Below are positions 26,505 to 36,300 of a stretch of DNA of 64,000 nt, in pieces. Each line of letters begins with the position of its first letter. The stretch's first letter is position 1. Source of the DNA: Microbulbifer sp. MKSA007 (GTDB lineage: Bacteria; Pseudomonadota; Gammaproteobacteria; Pseudomonadales; Cellvibrionaceae); contig CP128433.1 of the NCBI GenBank assembly GCA_032615215.1, positions 5,137,823 through 5,201,822 of the forward strand. Direction: 5' to 3'. Position numbers and translations under genes: made by a program. The notes under the pieces were generated by a model. That model made no database searches, had not been told where the DNA came from, and was given only the letters and a program-made list of their open reading frames with translations.

Positions 26505-26531
26505 TATCTTGAGAAAGTACAGATCTGTCAA
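26501..26531 (-). promoter_or_regulatory. Promoter of the SOS cassette
   Basis: On the minus strand TTGACA (26531-26526) is a perfect -35 box. GATATA (26508-26503) lies 17 bases after it, and TATACT (26506-26501) 19 bases after it. Either -10 overlaps the LexA box. Confidence 0.65.
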
Positions 26532-26787
26532 GCCAATAGCGAACTGGCACCGCTGCCAACTTCCAAAGGCGCCGAATAGCTTTATCTAATGATGACACCA
26601 GCAAAACCTGGCGCGTAAATTAATAAAGATCACAATCAAATCTAGAATTCTTCTAAGAATTAGAAAACAGATTTCATTTGAATATTATCCAGGAAAGATT
26701 AAATCAATTTAAAATTCTATAAATTTTGCGAATAGCAAAATCGTGCAAACCACCTTTATTTAGAAATCCACTTCGCGAGACATCCTG
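26532..26787. other. AT-rich intergenic region
   Basis: The stretch between the SOS promoter and the divergent beta-helix gene is AT-rich with no gene. I see no conserved element beyond possible promoter-like AT runs. Confidence 0.5.
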
Positions 26788-27750
26788 ATGAAAAAATGTA
26801 AATTTCACGTAACGATTATATTTTCTGGATTACTTATTCCACTTTCAGCAGTCGCCGTTGAATGTGGTGATACGATTACTTCACCAACCACACTGACAGA
26901 GGATCTTATTTGTGAAGTCACAGAGCCAGACCAGATAGTTTTGACCGTAGATGGCCCCACTGGAATTTTTGATATGGATGGTTATCAACTCACCTGTATT
27001 GATGAGAGCAATCAAGCAGACGCAGCAATACTTCTTACCGGAACTGGCGCGCAGGTATTTGATGGTTCGATCACCGGTTGTGGAAGAGGTATTGTTGCTG
27101 AAGGGGAGGGAGGGCATGTCATTTATTCTATGAACCTTACTGATATGTTTGGTGATTTAATTTATGTAGAAACTAATAATACAGTTATAAGAGATAACAC
27201 CCTTTCTACAACTCAAAGTGGGGATGGTGTAGAGCTTAGGGGGAATTCAAATATAGTACTTAGAAATACCCTTACCAATATTGACAATTCAGGTATTGAA
27301 TTAAGGGGAATGTTTAATAGTATAACTTTTAATAATATCAGTGGTAGCGGCAATCAGGGTATCGAGGTGAATGGACAGTTCACCAATGTATTTTCAAATA
27401 TTGTTACCGATGGCTTAAATGATGGAATTGCCGTAGGGGAAGGCGATGAGGGAGATAAAGCTGACTTCTCTACAGTCTCAAACAATCTTGTAACCGGAAA
27501 TGCCGGCCTAGGAATTCCAATTAGATTTACTTCAAGTACTCTCATCACTCAAAATACTGTCGAGGATAATGGCGAGGGAGGAATTGGTATATTTATCGAG
27601 GGTAGTGAATTTAACAAGATTGTTCGAAATACCTCTCTCAATAACTCACCTTACGATTTGGAAGATGATACCGATCCGGGCGATTGCAGCGGCACCAATA
27701 CTTGGGTCTTTAACACGTTTACCGCAGCAGAACCTGCATGCCTGGATTAA
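26788..27750 (+). CDS. Exported right-handed parallel beta-helix repeat protein
   Basis: A 320-residue protein with a Sec signal peptide (MKKCKFHVTIIFSGLLIPLSAVAV). It consists of short repeats with the N-x-I/V...N-x pattern of NosD/pectate-lyase-like beta-helices (GNSNIVLRNTLTNIDNSGIEL, then similar coils to about residue 290). Four or more Cys residues near the ends may form disulfides. It is secreted or periplasmic; sugar or surface binding is possible, but no catalytic residues are clear. It is a single AT-rich gene, divergent from the SOS cassette. Confidence 0.78.
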   Translation: MKKCKFHVTIIFSGLLIPLSAVAVECGDTITSPTTLTEDLICEVTEPDQIVLTVDGPTGIFDMDGYQLTCIDESNQADAAILLTGTGAQVFDGSITGCGRGIVAEGEGGHVIYSMNLTDMFGDLIYVETNNTVIRDNTLSTTQSGDGVELRGNSNIVLRNTLTNIDNSGIELRGMFNSITFNNISGSGNQGIEVNGQFTNVFSNIVTDGLNDGIAVGEGDEGDKADFSTVSNNLVTGNAGLGIPIRFTSSTLITQNTVEDNGEGGIGIFIEGSEFNKIVRNTSLNNSPYDLEDDTDPGDCSGTNTWVFNTFTAAEPACLD

Positions 27751-27834
27751 AATATCTATTGAAAACAGTGGGTAGCGAAAATATAAAGTGTCTCGCTACC
27801 CATTGCTATCTACCTAACGATCACTAATTGGCCG

Positions 27835-28620
27835 CTATTTAATCTTAGAAGATCTCTCTTCATCCCTAAGCGTTAGCACTTCATAACCGTCACAAGTTAC
27901 CAAAATCGTATGCTCCCATTGGGCCGATAGCTTTTTATCCTTAGTTACTACAGTCCAGCCATCTTTCTTGAGTTTGGTTTTACGATTTCCCTGATTGATC
28001 ATGGGCTCAATGGTAAATGTCATTCCCTCCTGCAAAACTTCACCGGAACCAGGCCGCCCAAAGTGAAGAACCTGAGGTGCTTCATGCATTTCCCGGCCAA
28101 TACCGTGGCCACAATATTCCCGTACGACACTGAAGCCGTTGCGCTCGGTATGGCGCTGGATTGCATTGCCGACATCACCAAAAGTAACTCCCGGCTTTAC
28201 CGTGGCAATACCGGCCCACATAGCTTCATAGCAGGTGGTTACCAGTTTTCTGGCAATAGGGGTCACGGTACCGATGCTATACATTTTGCTGGAATCCGCA
28301 ATATAGCCAGATTTCTCCAGGGTAATATCCACATTGATGATATCTCCCTCCCGCAGTAGCTGCTTATCACTGGGCATGCCGTGACAGACTACTTCGTTGA
28401 CTGAGGTGTTCAGAGCGTAGGGATAATCATATTGCCCCTTGCTGGCGGGGCGGGCATTGAGTTCATTGACAATAAATTCTTCTACCCGCTCATTAATTTG
28501 CATTGTCGAGACCCCCGGTTCAATAAAGGCGTCCAGCATGGCAAATACACGACTCAACAATTGGCCCGATTGGCGCATTAACTCCTGCTCATCAGGAGTC
28601 TTTATTTTTATTTCACTCAC
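27835..28620 (-). CDS. map: Type I methionine aminopeptidase
   Basis: Removes initiator methionine from nascent proteins. It has 261 residues, with the five metal ligands of the pita-bread fold in NVDITLEKSGYIADSSKMY (two Asp), CGHGIGREMHE (His), TIEPMI (Glu) and WEHTILV (Glu). It starts with GTG at 28620, eight bases inside the upstream ParD-like gene, so translation is coupled. The housekeeping map usually sits beside rpsB, so this may be a second, accessory copy; the window cannot show whether another exists. Confidence 0.93.
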   Translation of the reverse strand: MSEIKIKTPDEQELMRQSGQLLSRVFAMLDAFIEPGVSTMQINERVEEFIVNELNARPASKGQYDYPYALNTSVNEVVCHGMPSDKQLLREGDIINVDITLEKSGYIADSSKMYSIGTVTPIARKLVTTCYEAMWAGIATVKPGVTFGDVGNAIQRHTERNGFSVVREYCGHGIGREMHEAPQVLHFGRPGSGEVLQEGMTFTIEPMINQGNRKTKLKKDGWTVVTKDKKLSAQWEHTILVTCDGYEVLTLRDEERSSKIK

Positions 28621-28819
28621 GTATCAGCTCTTCCAGGGTTAATGCCTGATTGCGCAGCAACTTCTTACACAAGTCGCTGTAGCTTAATTCCGGGTTCAGC
28701 TCCGCCAGCATCCCAATCTTGATCCAGTACTCCGCCTGGGAATTAATTGAACGGGCCATCACCGTACTGGCCTTGCGAATCTCATCGTGTAGCTCATCGG
28801 ATATCTTGACGATGCCCAT
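28613..28819 (-). CDS. ParD-like antitoxin-type protein
   Basis: A 68-residue protein with a ribbon-helix-helix-like N-terminus (MGIVKISDELHDEIRKAS) and SINSQAEYWIKIGMLAE, typical of ParD-like proteins. No ParE toxin is next to it; its 3' end overlaps the methionine aminopeptidase gene by eight bases. I chose ATG 28819, preceded by AAGGTTAGGG; the frame continuing to 28879 encodes an unlikely N-terminus. Upstream TATA-rich repeats (GTATAC and GTATAT, 28830-28860) could be its operator. Confidence 0.7.
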   Translation of the reverse strand: MGIVKISDELHDEIRKASTVMARSINSQAEYWIKIGMLAELNPELSYSDLCKKLLRNQALTLEELIRE

Positions 28820-28970
28820 AACCCTAACCTTGATATACTTTATATATAAATTGTATACGAAACATATAAAAGTGCACAATAGATAAACAGAATATTAATA
28901 TGCAACTTATTGCATAGCTCGATAGGGGGCGCTATGGTTGAGGAATAAAAACAATAGTGGCGAGGCCATC

Positions 28971-30674
28971 ATGACAGAGACCCCTGAGAAGAAGCGCAGT
29001 GCCCCAAAACCAAGCCGGCTGCGTATTGGTCGGCGCTATCGCCCGAGCCGCCTGGAAGGCAATTACGACGCCATTATCATCGGCTCAGGCATTGGCGGTC
29101 TGACTTGTGCTGCGATGCTCAGTGCCATGGGCAAGAAAGCACTTGTCCTTGAGCAACACTACACTGCCGGGGGATACACCCACGCCTATGACCGCAATGG
29201 TTATGAGTGGGATGTCGGCGTCCACTATATCGGCGATGTGGGCGAACACCCCACCATGACCCGCAAGATCTTCGACTTTATTTCCAATAACCAGTTGCAC
29301 TGGGCGCCAATGGACAGCACCTATGACCGCATCTGTATTGGCGATAAACAATACGACCTGAAAGCCGGCCGCCAGCAATTTATCGATGAGTTGGTCAGCC
29401 ACTTCCCCGATGAGCGCGCGAATATCGAGGAGTACCTGCAACGGCTGAATGTGGTTGCCAAAGCCATGCAGCGACTGGCAATGGAAAAAATGCTGCCCTC
29501 CTGGTGTGGGCCTTTTATTCGCCTGTGGAGAAAGCTGCGCGAACCCGCCTGGCTCAATAAAACCACCCGCGAAGTTCTCAGTGGAATCACCAGCAATGAA
29601 AAGCTGATCTCTGTGCTGACAGGGCAGTGGGGTGATAATGGCATGACCCCATCCGAGGGCAGCTTTATTATTCACGCCCTGATCGCCAAGCATTATCTCT
29701 ATGGCGGTTACTATCCTGTCGGCGGCGCCAGTAAAATCTCCGAAACGATTATTCCCCAAATCCAGGCCAGTGGTGGAGATGTATTTACCTATGCCAAGGT
29801 GGAAACCATCCTGATGAATGGGGATCAGGTTCGCGGTGTAAGAATGTCCGACGGACATGAAATCGAAGCACCATTAGTTGTCTCCGGCGCAGGGGTATTT
29901 AATACCTTCGAGAAGCTGTTACCGCGCAGTACCAGTGAGCGCATGGGATATATCCGCGACCTGGACACCGTCAACCGCTCCATGTCTCACCTGTGTCTGT
30001 ATATTGGCTTGGAAAAAACAGCGGAAGAATTAAACCTGCCCAAGACCAATTACTGGATCTATTCCAGCGATCAGTACGAAGAGGATATGCAGGCCTTTAT
30101 CGACGATCAGGATAAGGAAATACCGCTAGTCTATATTTCGTTCCCGTCTGCGAAAGACCCCACCTTTACCCAGCGCTACCCGGGCCGCGCCACTATCGAA
30201 ATTGTGGCACCGGCCAACTACGATTGGTTTGCCCAGTGGCACGACAAGCCTTGGGGCAAGCGAGGAGATGATTACGAGGACCTGAAGGAGGCATTTAGCC
30301 AGCGCCTGCTGGAGCATTTGTATAAGCACATGCCGCAGTTGCGTGGGGAAATTGATTACTACGAGCTTTCAACCCCGTTATCCACGGATTATTTCTGCTT
30401 CTACCCACGGGGAGAGATCTACGGACTGGATCACGATCCCAACCGCTTTGAGCAATCCTGGCTGAGACCCAAAAGCCGGGTCAAAGGGCTCTACCTTACA
30501 GGGCAGGATGTGATGAGCTGCGGCGTAGCCGGTGCAATGATCTCCGGTATGCTCACAGCGCAGAGTATTATTGGATTGCGTCAAACTGGAAAATTAATGA
30601 AGAAAATATTTTCCAACCAAGCCCCAAAGACGCCGGTAAATTCCAGTGAGGAACTGGGTAATGCCTCTAGCTGA
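28971..30674 (+). CDS. Phytoene desaturase/carotenoid isomerase-like FAD oxidoreductase
   Basis: A 567-residue flavoprotein of the CrtI/CrtISO/retinol-saturase-like superfamily. The N-terminal dinucleotide motif IIIGSGIGGLTCAAMLSAMGKKALVLEQH is intact. It is followed by TAGGYTHAYDRNGYEWDVGVHYIG, and near the C-terminus by GLYLTGQDVMSCGVAGAMISG, which closes the FAD site. The basic N-terminal tail (KKRSAPKPSRLRIGRRYRPSR) precedes the fold. No carotenoid genes are nearby, so substrate (polyene, retinoid-like or lipid) is open. ATG 28971 has GAGG five bases upstream; the longer frame starts with TTG. Confidence 0.82.
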   Translation: MTETPEKKRSAPKPSRLRIGRRYRPSRLEGNYDAIIIGSGIGGLTCAAMLSAMGKKALVLEQHYTAGGYTHAYDRNGYEWDVGVHYIGDVGEHPTMTRKIFDFISNNQLHWAPMDSTYDRICIGDKQYDLKAGRQQFIDELVSHFPDERANIEEYLQRLNVVAKAMQRLAMEKMLPSWCGPFIRLWRKLREPAWLNKTTREVLSGITSNEKLISVLTGQWGDNGMTPSEGSFIIHALIAKHYLYGGYYPVGGASKISETIIPQIQASGGDVFTYAKVETILMNGDQVRGVRMSDGHEIEAPLVVSGAGVFNTFEKLLPRSTSERMGYIRDLDTVNRSMSHLCLYIGLEKTAEELNLPKTNYWIYSSDQYEEDMQAFIDDQDKEIPLVYISFPSAKDPTFTQRYPGRATIEIVAPANYDWFAQWHDKPWGKRGDDYEDLKEAFSQRLLEHLYKHMPQLRGEIDYYELSTPLSTDYFCFYPRGEIYGLDHDPNRFEQSWLRPKSRVKGLYLTGQDVMSCGVAGAMISGMLTAQSIIGLRQTGKLMKKIFSNQAPKTPVNSSEELGNASS

Positions 30675-30699
30675 GACACTACTCTAAGCGACTTCTTCG

Positions 30700-30740
30700 C
30701 CAGCAAACTGTTCGGGGTTAGCGCCTCGGCAGTTTGCTGG
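30700..30740. terminator. Hairpin between convergent genes
   Basis: CCAGCAAACTG and CAGTTTGCTGG are perfect 11-base arms with a 19-base loop, between the oxidoreductase stop and the OmpA-lipoprotein stop (the right arm lies within the latter's last codons). It is a likely bidirectional terminator without a long T run. Confidence 0.55.
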
Positions 30741-31293
30741 GAACACGATCAAAATTTAGTACCCGGATCATCAGGCGGCGGTTCTCCCGCTTGCCTTTCT
30801 CTGTCTCATTATCCGCAATCGGATCAGTATCGCCGTAGCCCTGGGCTTCCATACGGTCAGCGGAGACGCCTCGCTCTATTAGGAAATGCTTTACCCAATC
30901 CGCTCTGCGCTGGGACAGGCTGAGATTCTTCTTCGCATCGCCGCCACTGTCTGTATGCCCCTCAATGGAGATTCGCATCTCTGAAAAATCGCGCATGATC
31001 ACCAGCAAGGCTTCCAGATCGGCAATGGTTTCTATGCGGGGGGCAAAACCGCCGGGATCGAACTCCAGGCGCAGGCGGAATGTGTCCCCGATGGACCGGT
31101 TATTTCCCCGTAAAAACCTCACCAGCTCATCGGCAAAGGGGGCCGCTGCTCGGGCAGTCTTCTCACTGTCACCTGACTGTATTCCATCGACAGGTTCGAG
31201 CGTATATTTCTTTGGGGATTCGGACTGGTCACAGCCCACCAGAGTAAAGGCCAATAAGAATAGGCAACTGGCAGACAAGAATTTACCCGCCAT
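30718..31293 (-). CDS. OmpA-family peptidoglycan-binding lipoprotein
   Basis: A 191-residue lipoprotein. The signal peptide ends with lipobox LVGC (Cys21). The C-terminal OmpA domain (about 75-185) holds the peptidoglycan-binding pattern SIEGHTDSGGDAKKNLSLSQRRADWVKHFL...YGDTDPIADNETEKGKRENRRLMI, including the Asp and Arg that contact diaminopimelate. The HAD gene lies 86 bases upstream on the same strand. Function is structural or as an anchor; the precise partner is unknown. Confidence 0.88.
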   Translation of the reverse strand: MAGKFLSASCLFLLAFTLVGCDQSESPKKYTLEPVDGIQSGDSEKTARAAAPFADELVRFLRGNNRSIGDTFRLRLEFDPGGFAPRIETIADLEALLVIMRDFSEMRISIEGHTDSGGDAKKNLSLSQRRADWVKHFLIERGVSADRMEAQGYGDTDPIADNETEKGKRENRRLMIRVLNFDRVPSKLPRR

Positions 31294-31379
31294 AGGTACA
31301 GCTTCCGGTTTCTCGACGTCAAATTCAGTGTAGAACAGCGAAAGCGCTGATCAACCGGAAGTCTCGGCCACTGTGGCCA

Positions 31380-32027
31380 TTAAATAAAGTTGAGAACTGC
31401 CATCATGTCTGTGACTACCCGGGCACCCTGCTGTTCCAGCTGGGGACCCCTTACTGGATGGGCACTGTAGCCAACCACGCGCATACCTGCAGAGACGGCC
31501 GCAGAGACACCGGCAATGGAGTCCTCCACTACCAGACAGCGCTCCGGCGCCACCCCCATGGCATCTGCTGCGTGCAGGAATAGCTCTGGCCAGGGCTTGC
31601 CCCGGGATACATCGTCGGCACTAAAAATCCGCCCGTCGAAATAATCGTACAAACCGGTCTTATTCAGTGTCAGCTGCATTTTCTGGTGAGAGCCCGAGGA
31701 AGCCACGCAGCTGCGCAGACCCAGCTGTTGCAGTTGGTCGAGCAGGCCTTCAATACCCACAACCGGCTGTAATTCCTGCTGGAACGCCTCGCGGATACGC
31801 CGCTCCGTATTGCCAAAATAATTATCCGGTAGTGGTCCGCCAAAGCGCTTCTCGATTTCCACCAAGCAGTCCCTGGCCGGGCGACCGCTGAATTGCTCGT
31901 CCAGTTCCTCGGCGGTGGTCTGCAAGCCCAGGCGATTCATTTCTTCTGCCAATATGCGACAGACGATGCTCTCGCTGTCTACCAGCACACCATCACAGTC
32001 AAAAATAATTAAATCGGTAGAAGACAT
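31380..32027 (-). CDS. HAD-superfamily phosphatase/phosphoglucomutase-like hydrolase
   Basis: A 215-residue HAD subfamily IA protein. Motif I is IFDCDGVLVDSE (nucleophile and acid Asp), motif II is ASSGS, and motif III/IV are GKPWPELFLHAADAMGV and CLVVEDSIAGVSAA. It has an alpha-helical cap at about residues 17-85. Relatives act on sugar phosphates (beta-phosphoglucomutase, 2-deoxyglucose-6-phosphatase, YieH-like), so a small sugar phosphate substrate is likely. Confidence 0.88.
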   Translation of the reverse strand: MSSTDLIIFDCDGVLVDSESIVCRILAEEMNRLGLQTTAEELDEQFSGRPARDCLVEIEKRFGGPLPDNYFGNTERRIREAFQQELQPVVGIEGLLDQLQQLGLRSCVASSGSHQKMQLTLNKTGLYDYFDGRIFSADDVSRGKPWPELFLHAADAMGVAPERCLVVEDSIAGVSAAVSAGMRVVGYSAHPVRGPQLEQQGARVVTDMMAVLNFI

Positions 32028-32041
32028 GGGAACCTACATCG

Positions 32042-32406
32042 TTAACGCGCAGAGAGCAGCATCAGGCCGAGGATGACACCGATGACGCCGCTAATACGCA
32101 GGAAATTTTCATTGCCACGGGAAATTTTAACCGCTAATTCTTTGCCCCGCTCAAAACCAATTTGCAGCATATAGGCACCACTCAATAGCACCAGTACGCC
32201 GAGGGCATTGAACAAAATATACCAGTGGCGAGTGTCTGCAATTAGTAAAAGGATCAGGCCAATAATAATTCGCGCCCAGGCGGAGAGGGCATAGCCGGTT
32301 TCGTTAAGCCGTTCGCTGAGGCTTTGGCCAGCTTCGGCTTGGCAATAATCGCCAGTGATAACACAACGATGACAATGCCCAACAACCAGATAAATGCTTT
32401 TATCAT
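32042..32406 (-). pseudogene. Small multi-pass membrane protein, frame broken by one base
   Basis: From ATG 32406, which has a strong GGGAGAG ribosome-binding site, the frame encodes a membrane helix (MIKAFIWLLGIVIVVLSLAIIAKPKLA). The natural continuation (SERLNETGYALSAWARIIIGLILLL and two further helices to LMLLSAR) is in the next frame. Adding one base around 32315-32345 gives 122 codons exactly. The upstream end of the second frame (MICKSLKDWPREY...) is not protein-like, so a single-base loss is the best reading. The intact protein would be about 121 residues with three or four helices; its role is unknown. It lies between rsmE and the HAD gene. Confidence 0.65.
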
Positions 32407-32450
32407 GCTCTTCTCTCCCTGAATACTCTCGCGGCCAATCCTTCAGTGAC

Positions 32451-33197
32451 TTACAAATCACCCCATTGAAATTGCAATACCGACAATGCCGCTATCGGCG
32501 CTGTCTCAGTGCGCATCACCCTTGGTCCCAAACGCAGAGGCATAAAATCCTGCGCCAGTGCCGCATTGATTTCCACCTGCGATAGCCCGCCTTCTGGACC
32601 TACCAGTAGCAGGGCGGATTCCGGTGTACCGCGCTCCGCCTGCCATTGGCGCAGATCCAGCTCGGTGCGGTGATGCAGTACCAACTTGGCTTGGGGCTCA
32701 GCTTCAGCAGATTCACTCTGTAAATACTGCGCCAGCTTTATCGGTTCGGCAATCTCCGGCACCCGGTTGCGCTCACACTGCTCACAGGCACTGATAGCAA
32801 TCTGACGCCAGTGACCCAGCTTTTTCTGTAAGCGGTCCCCGGACAGCTTCACTTCACAGCGTTCGGTGAACAGTGGCTGTATTGCCGCCACCCCCAACTC
32901 TGTAGCTTTCTGTATCACCCAATCGAAACGATCGCCACGGGAAATACCGATCGCCAGGGTCAGTGCCAACGGTGATTGGCGATCTTCTGCACAGTACCCT
33001 CTCGTGCGTGCGCGTGCGCGTTTACCGGTCTCAATCAACTCCGCCGTGTACTCACCACCATTGCCGTCAAAAAGAACTAATGGATGACCCGCATTCAGGC
33101 GAAGTACTTTTACCAGGTGACGGGAAGCCAGCTCATCCAGGTCTACTTCCTGATCGGAAGCCAGAGGCTGCTTGGAAAAAATACGCGGGATGCGCAT
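32451..33197 (-). CDS. rsmE: 16S rRNA (uracil1498-N3)-methyltransferase RsmE
   Basis: Methylates U1498 of 16S rRNA. It is a 248-residue SPOUT-class enzyme with an N-terminal PUA-like domain (MRIPRIFSKQPL through VLFDGNGGEYTAEL) and the knotted C-terminal SAM site LLVGPEGGLS and LGPRVMRTETAP, both diagnostic. It is the first of several minus-strand genes after the RND operon terminator. Confidence 0.96.
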   Translation of the reverse strand: MRIPRIFSKQPLASDQEVDLDELASRHLVKVLRLNAGHPLVLFDGNGGEYTAELIETGKRARARTRGYCAEDRQSPLALTLAIGISRGDRFDWVIQKATELGVAAIQPLFTERCEVKLSGDRLQKKLGHWRQIAISACEQCERNRVPEIAEPIKLAQYLQSESAEAEPQAKLVLHHRTELDLRQWQAERGTPESALLLVGPEGGLSQVEINAALAQDFMPLRLGPRVMRTETAPIAALSVLQFQWGDL

Positions 33198-33221
33198 GGG
33201 AGAATCCTATTCAAACACCAT

Positions 33222-33245
33222 AAAAAAGCCGACAGGAATGTCGGC
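33222..33245 (-). terminator. Terminator of the RND efflux operon
   Basis: On the minus strand GCCGACA-TTCC-TGTCGGC is followed by TTTTTTA. It is 84 bases after the RND stop and 25 bases before rsmE, so it separates the two units. Confidence 0.8.
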
Positions 33246-33328
33246 GTTTTGTTGGCAATTAGTTTAGGCATTTATACCCCATAGGCGCAATGGTGGAGAC
33301 GATCCACCCTTGCGCCAGGTACTCGACG

Positions 33329-36300
33329 CTACACCGCCTCCAATGAGACCGGGGCATCCTCTTGCGCTGCGGCTTTACGCTTCGGACGTAACTTCTCAAT
33401 CACTTTGTACAGGTTGGGGACCAGAATCAAAGTCACTGCCGTCGCAAAAAGAACACCGAATGCCAGGCTGATCACCATCGGGATCAGGAACTGGGCCTGG
33501 ATTGAACGCTCAAACATAATCGGTACCAGACCGATAAAGGTAGTAATCGAGGTCAAGATAATCGGGCGGAAACGATCCCGGCCCGCGTGTACTACCGCAT
33601 CCATCACCGCCATACCCTGAGCGCGCAGCTGATTAATACGATCCATCAATACCAGATTGTCGTTCACAACCACGCCCGCCGCTGCGAGGAAGCCGAGCAT
33701 CGACATAATGCTGATGTTGTGCCCCATTAACAGATGACCAACTAAGGCACCGAAGAATCCAAAAGGTACAGCAGTGAGGATCAATAGCGGCTGAGAGTAG
33801 GAGCGAAAGGCAATCGCCAGCAATGCGTAAATAGCGAACAAAGACAGCACAAAGAAGGCCAGGATAGCGCCATTAAATTCCTCTTCTTCCTGCATTTCTC
33901 CTGCGGTTCTGAGAGAGAAGCCGGGGAACTGGCGCTCCAGTTCAGGTACCAGGGTCTCGCGCATATCCTTAAGGATATCCTGCGTGCTGGAAGTATTCGG
34001 TGTTATTTCAGCGGTTACCCGAACTGTGCGTTCGCGATCGTTGCGGCGAATCGTGGTGTAGCCTGGCACATAAACCGCATCAGCTACCGCTGAGAAGGGT
34101 ACCTCCCCATCGTTGGTACGGATACGAATACGGTCCATCTGCTCTTCACTGGCGCGCTCCTCCATGGGGTAGCGAACCATTACGCGAACATCCTCACGAC
34201 CACGTGGGATACGTTGAACCTCCTCACCATAGAAACCCTGGCGAACCTGCCTGGCCACATCTGACAGGTTAATGCCCATCGTGGTGGCGTAAGGCTTCAG
34301 CTGGATTTCAATATCGCGACGGGCACTGGTCAGGTTATCGCGCACATCATAAACACCGACATAACTATCCAGCTTTTCCTTAACTAGGTCAGCCGCAGCA
34401 CGCAGTTCCTCCATATCCCCCGAGGCAGTGCTCAGGTTTAGACTCATACCATTGCCGCTATTGTTAATAGTGGCATCAATATTCATATCTTCGACACTAG
34501 CCGGCAGCTCGCCAATCAATTCGCGCCAACGCAGCGCCAAAGATTCAGAAGTAACATCACGCATCTCTCCATCGATGAGCTGCAAGGTTACATAGATGTT
34601 GCCTCGCCAATTGAAAACCAAGGAGTTCTCCAAGAAAGGCTCACCCTTGTTCTGCTCCAGCATTCCCTCATCAGATTCCAACTTATCAGCTGCGCTAAGT
34701 ACCTGCTCCATTACCCGTTCAGCTTCACTGAAAGGCTCACCAGAGGCCATAGAAATTCGCAATTGCAATAAATCAGAGGGGACCTGGGGGGAGAATGAAG
34801 AGCCCACATAACCGCTCTGAAAAACAGCGATCGACAAACCAAGCGCCAACATAAAGCTCATTACTGTGGTGCGGCTATTGCTGAGGGACTTCTTCAGCAG
34901 CGGCAAGTAATACTTGTCGCCAGCAGTTTTCATAGTGCCGGCAAAACGCCCACGCACTTTCTGTAATTTAATTCCTAGTGTCGACTTGGCTGGCTTCTCA
35001 GGCTTCATGCCTACCAAGTGAGCCGGCAGGATTAACAGGGACTCTACCAGTGAAAACACCAGACACAGCAATACTACCACCGGCAAGGCCAGCATCATCT
35101 GTGCGGTGACACCGGGCAGGAACAGCATGGGAATAAAGAACACCATGGTGGAAGTCACGGCAAAAATTACCGGCGAAGCTACCTGCTTCACTCCTTGCTC
35201 GGCCGCAGCTAAGCCAGATTCACCTCTATCGTGGGCAGCATGCACGGCCTCTCCCACAATAATGGCGTCATCCACCACAATCCCGAGTATCAACAGGAAA
35301 GCGAACAGCGACAGCATATTCAGACTGACGCCGGTCACCGGCAACAGCCAGAAAGCACCAAGGAAAGCGACAACAATACCCACGGTTACCCACATGGCCA
35401 GTGCCGGGCGCAGGAACAGCATCAGCATGACAAACACCATGGCAAAACCGCTCAGGGCATTGGTAGTCAGCAGATTCATGCGGCCTTCAAATGCCTTGGA
35501 GAAGTCGAACCAGATATCCAGTTCCATACCCGGAGGCAATTGCTCGCGAGTCTCTTCTAGGAAATCTTTGATTCGCTCTGCCGTTTTTACCACATCCAGG
35601 GGCTCGCCCTGAATAATGCGGAGGTTCATGGCAGGATTGCCATTAAAGCGAATAACGTTGTTGTATTCCTCAAAGCCATCCCGTACTGTCGCTACATCAC
35701 GCAGTAACAATACAGAGCCATCAGCACGGCTAACCACGGGGATGCGCTCAAAGTCTTCAGCGGTATAGGCTTGGCCTCGGGTTTGAACCTGGATATCACC
35801 GCGATCCGAGCGCACCATGCCGGCAGGCAAATCCAGGGAGGAGCGGCGCACCGCGTCGGCAACCTGGTTAAAGCTCAGGTTATAACGACGCAAATCCAGC
35901 TCGGAAACTTCAATAGATAACTCGTCTGGTCGATCACCCCAAACATCAACGCGGCGCACACCCGGAATCAAGTTGAGTTTGTCGCGTAGGTCAAGAGTGG
36001 TTTCCTTGAGCTGACGCTCGGAAACCGGACCGCCGATAGCAATCATCATTAATTCGGCATTAGCTTCGATCAAGCGAATAACAGGACGTTCAATACCATC
36101 CGGAAAGGTGCTGATACTGTCCACCTGCACCTTAATATCGTTGAGCAGTCGCAGTTCGTCGTAACCATCCATCGCCTGAACTTCAATAGAAGCATGGCCC
36201 CGCCGGGAAGCGGAGTTCACTTCCTTAATACCTTTTACTTCGGAGATTGCTTCCTCAACACGTACAGTTACCTGCTGCTCTACTTCAGCAGGACCGGCAC

